A stretch of 42,539 nucleotides of DNA from JAYFRL01 sp034925905 (GTDB lineage Bacteria > Bacillota > Clostridia > Lachnospirales > Anaerotignaceae): positions 1 through 42,539 of the forward strand of contig JAYFRL010000007.1 in NCBI GenBank assembly GCA_034925905.1, read 5' to 3'. The position numbers and the translations under genes were made by a program. Below the pieces are notes generated by a model, which saw only the letters and a list, made by a program, of their open reading frames with translations, was not told the origin of the DNA and ran no database searches. Positions 42,517-42,539 of this stretch are shown one piece after another (within the stretch, counting starts at the first letter, position 1; each line of letters begins with the position of its first letter).

Positions 42517-42539
42517 ATGAACAAAAATACTTTAGCACA
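42517..42539 (+). CDS. tnpA: IS200-type transposase TnpA, first codons only
   Basis: ATG 42517 follows GAGGAGG and reads MNKNTLA before the window ends. It matches MNDINSLTH of the preceding copy. Nothing can be said about its integrity. Confidence 0.65.

Larger units (their letters stand above)
42385..42539 (+). mobile_element. Second IS200-type element, left part only (cut by window edge)
   Basis: A perfect left-end hairpin CCCCCG-gctctg-CGGGGG (about 42402-42420) is followed by the same leader layout as the previous element (CTTTAG, AAACCTCC, GCCAACC, GGAGG) and a tnpA start at 42517. It begins about 20 bases after the terminal hairpin of the previous element, so the two lie in tandem. 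Confidence 0.75.

Noticed and set aside
1..42539. CRISPR arrays, phage genes, toxin-antitoxin pairs, origins
   Set aside because: No regularly spaced direct repeats, phage structural genes, typical toxin-antitoxin pairs or DnaA-box clusters were seen.

Overview
The window looks like chromosomal DNA of a low-GC, anaerobic, spore-forming member of the Clostridia. The evidence is the AT-rich codon use, strong Shine-Dalgarno sites with frequent GTG/TTG starts, many A/T-flanked intrinsic terminators, cwlD and SpoIID-type wall genes, SLH and 'stalk' surface proteins, and the Gram-positive yggS-sepF-yggT-divIVA division cluster. I cannot name the species.

Layout. 1-210: 3' end of an IS200/IS605-type tnpA and its right end. 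217-3995: an MBL-fold hydrolase (-), tRNA-Thr(CGT), a DUF1003 membrane protein, a zinc alcohol/polyol dehydrogenase and a DUF4397 protein. 4064-4431: a structured non-coding RNA element (copy 1). 4500-12284: a SpoIID/SLH lipoprotein (+), then on the minus strand an RnfG-like FMN-binding protein, a PreP-like M16C peptidase and a secreted HtrA-like protease. 12550-13717: tRNA-Pro(GGG) and an AraC/GyrI-like regulator. 13857-14230: copy 2 of the structured RNA. 14330-21338: cwlD, a DEAD-box helicase, a DUF1292 protein, a YerC-type repressor, pcrA and ligA. 21442-25117: a HlyD-like adaptor, yggS, sepF, yggT and divIVA. 25187-32428: aroB, lspA, an rluD-type pseudouridine synthase, smc and ftsY. 32472-37918: gltX (-), feoA, feoB, a GNAT protein and a ROK kinase. 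37974-41603: an SLH/CAP surface protein (-), then an ECF sigma factor with a zf-HC2/DUF4349 anti-sigma factor. 41667-42539: two adjacent IS200-type elements, one with a broken tnpA and one cut by the window edge.

Most of the window is core housekeeping: DNA repair and ligation, chromosome condensation (SMC), SRP-receptor targeting (FtsY), septum placement (SepF, DivIVA), lipoprotein processing (LspA), the shikimate pathway (AroB), Glu-tRNA charging and ferrous iron uptake. The accessory signal lies between genes. Two ~370-nt elements at 4064 and 13857 share long conserved blocks, compensatory stem changes and IS605-like terminal hairpins, but encode no protein. They resemble HEARO/omega RNAs, the guide RNAs of IscB/IsrB nucleases, without any adjacent nuclease gene. 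Their right-end architecture matches that of the IS200 elements in the same window, suggesting a non-autonomous, RNA-encoding element family moved in trans. The HEARO/omega assignment is from memory of the family and needs a covariance-model search.
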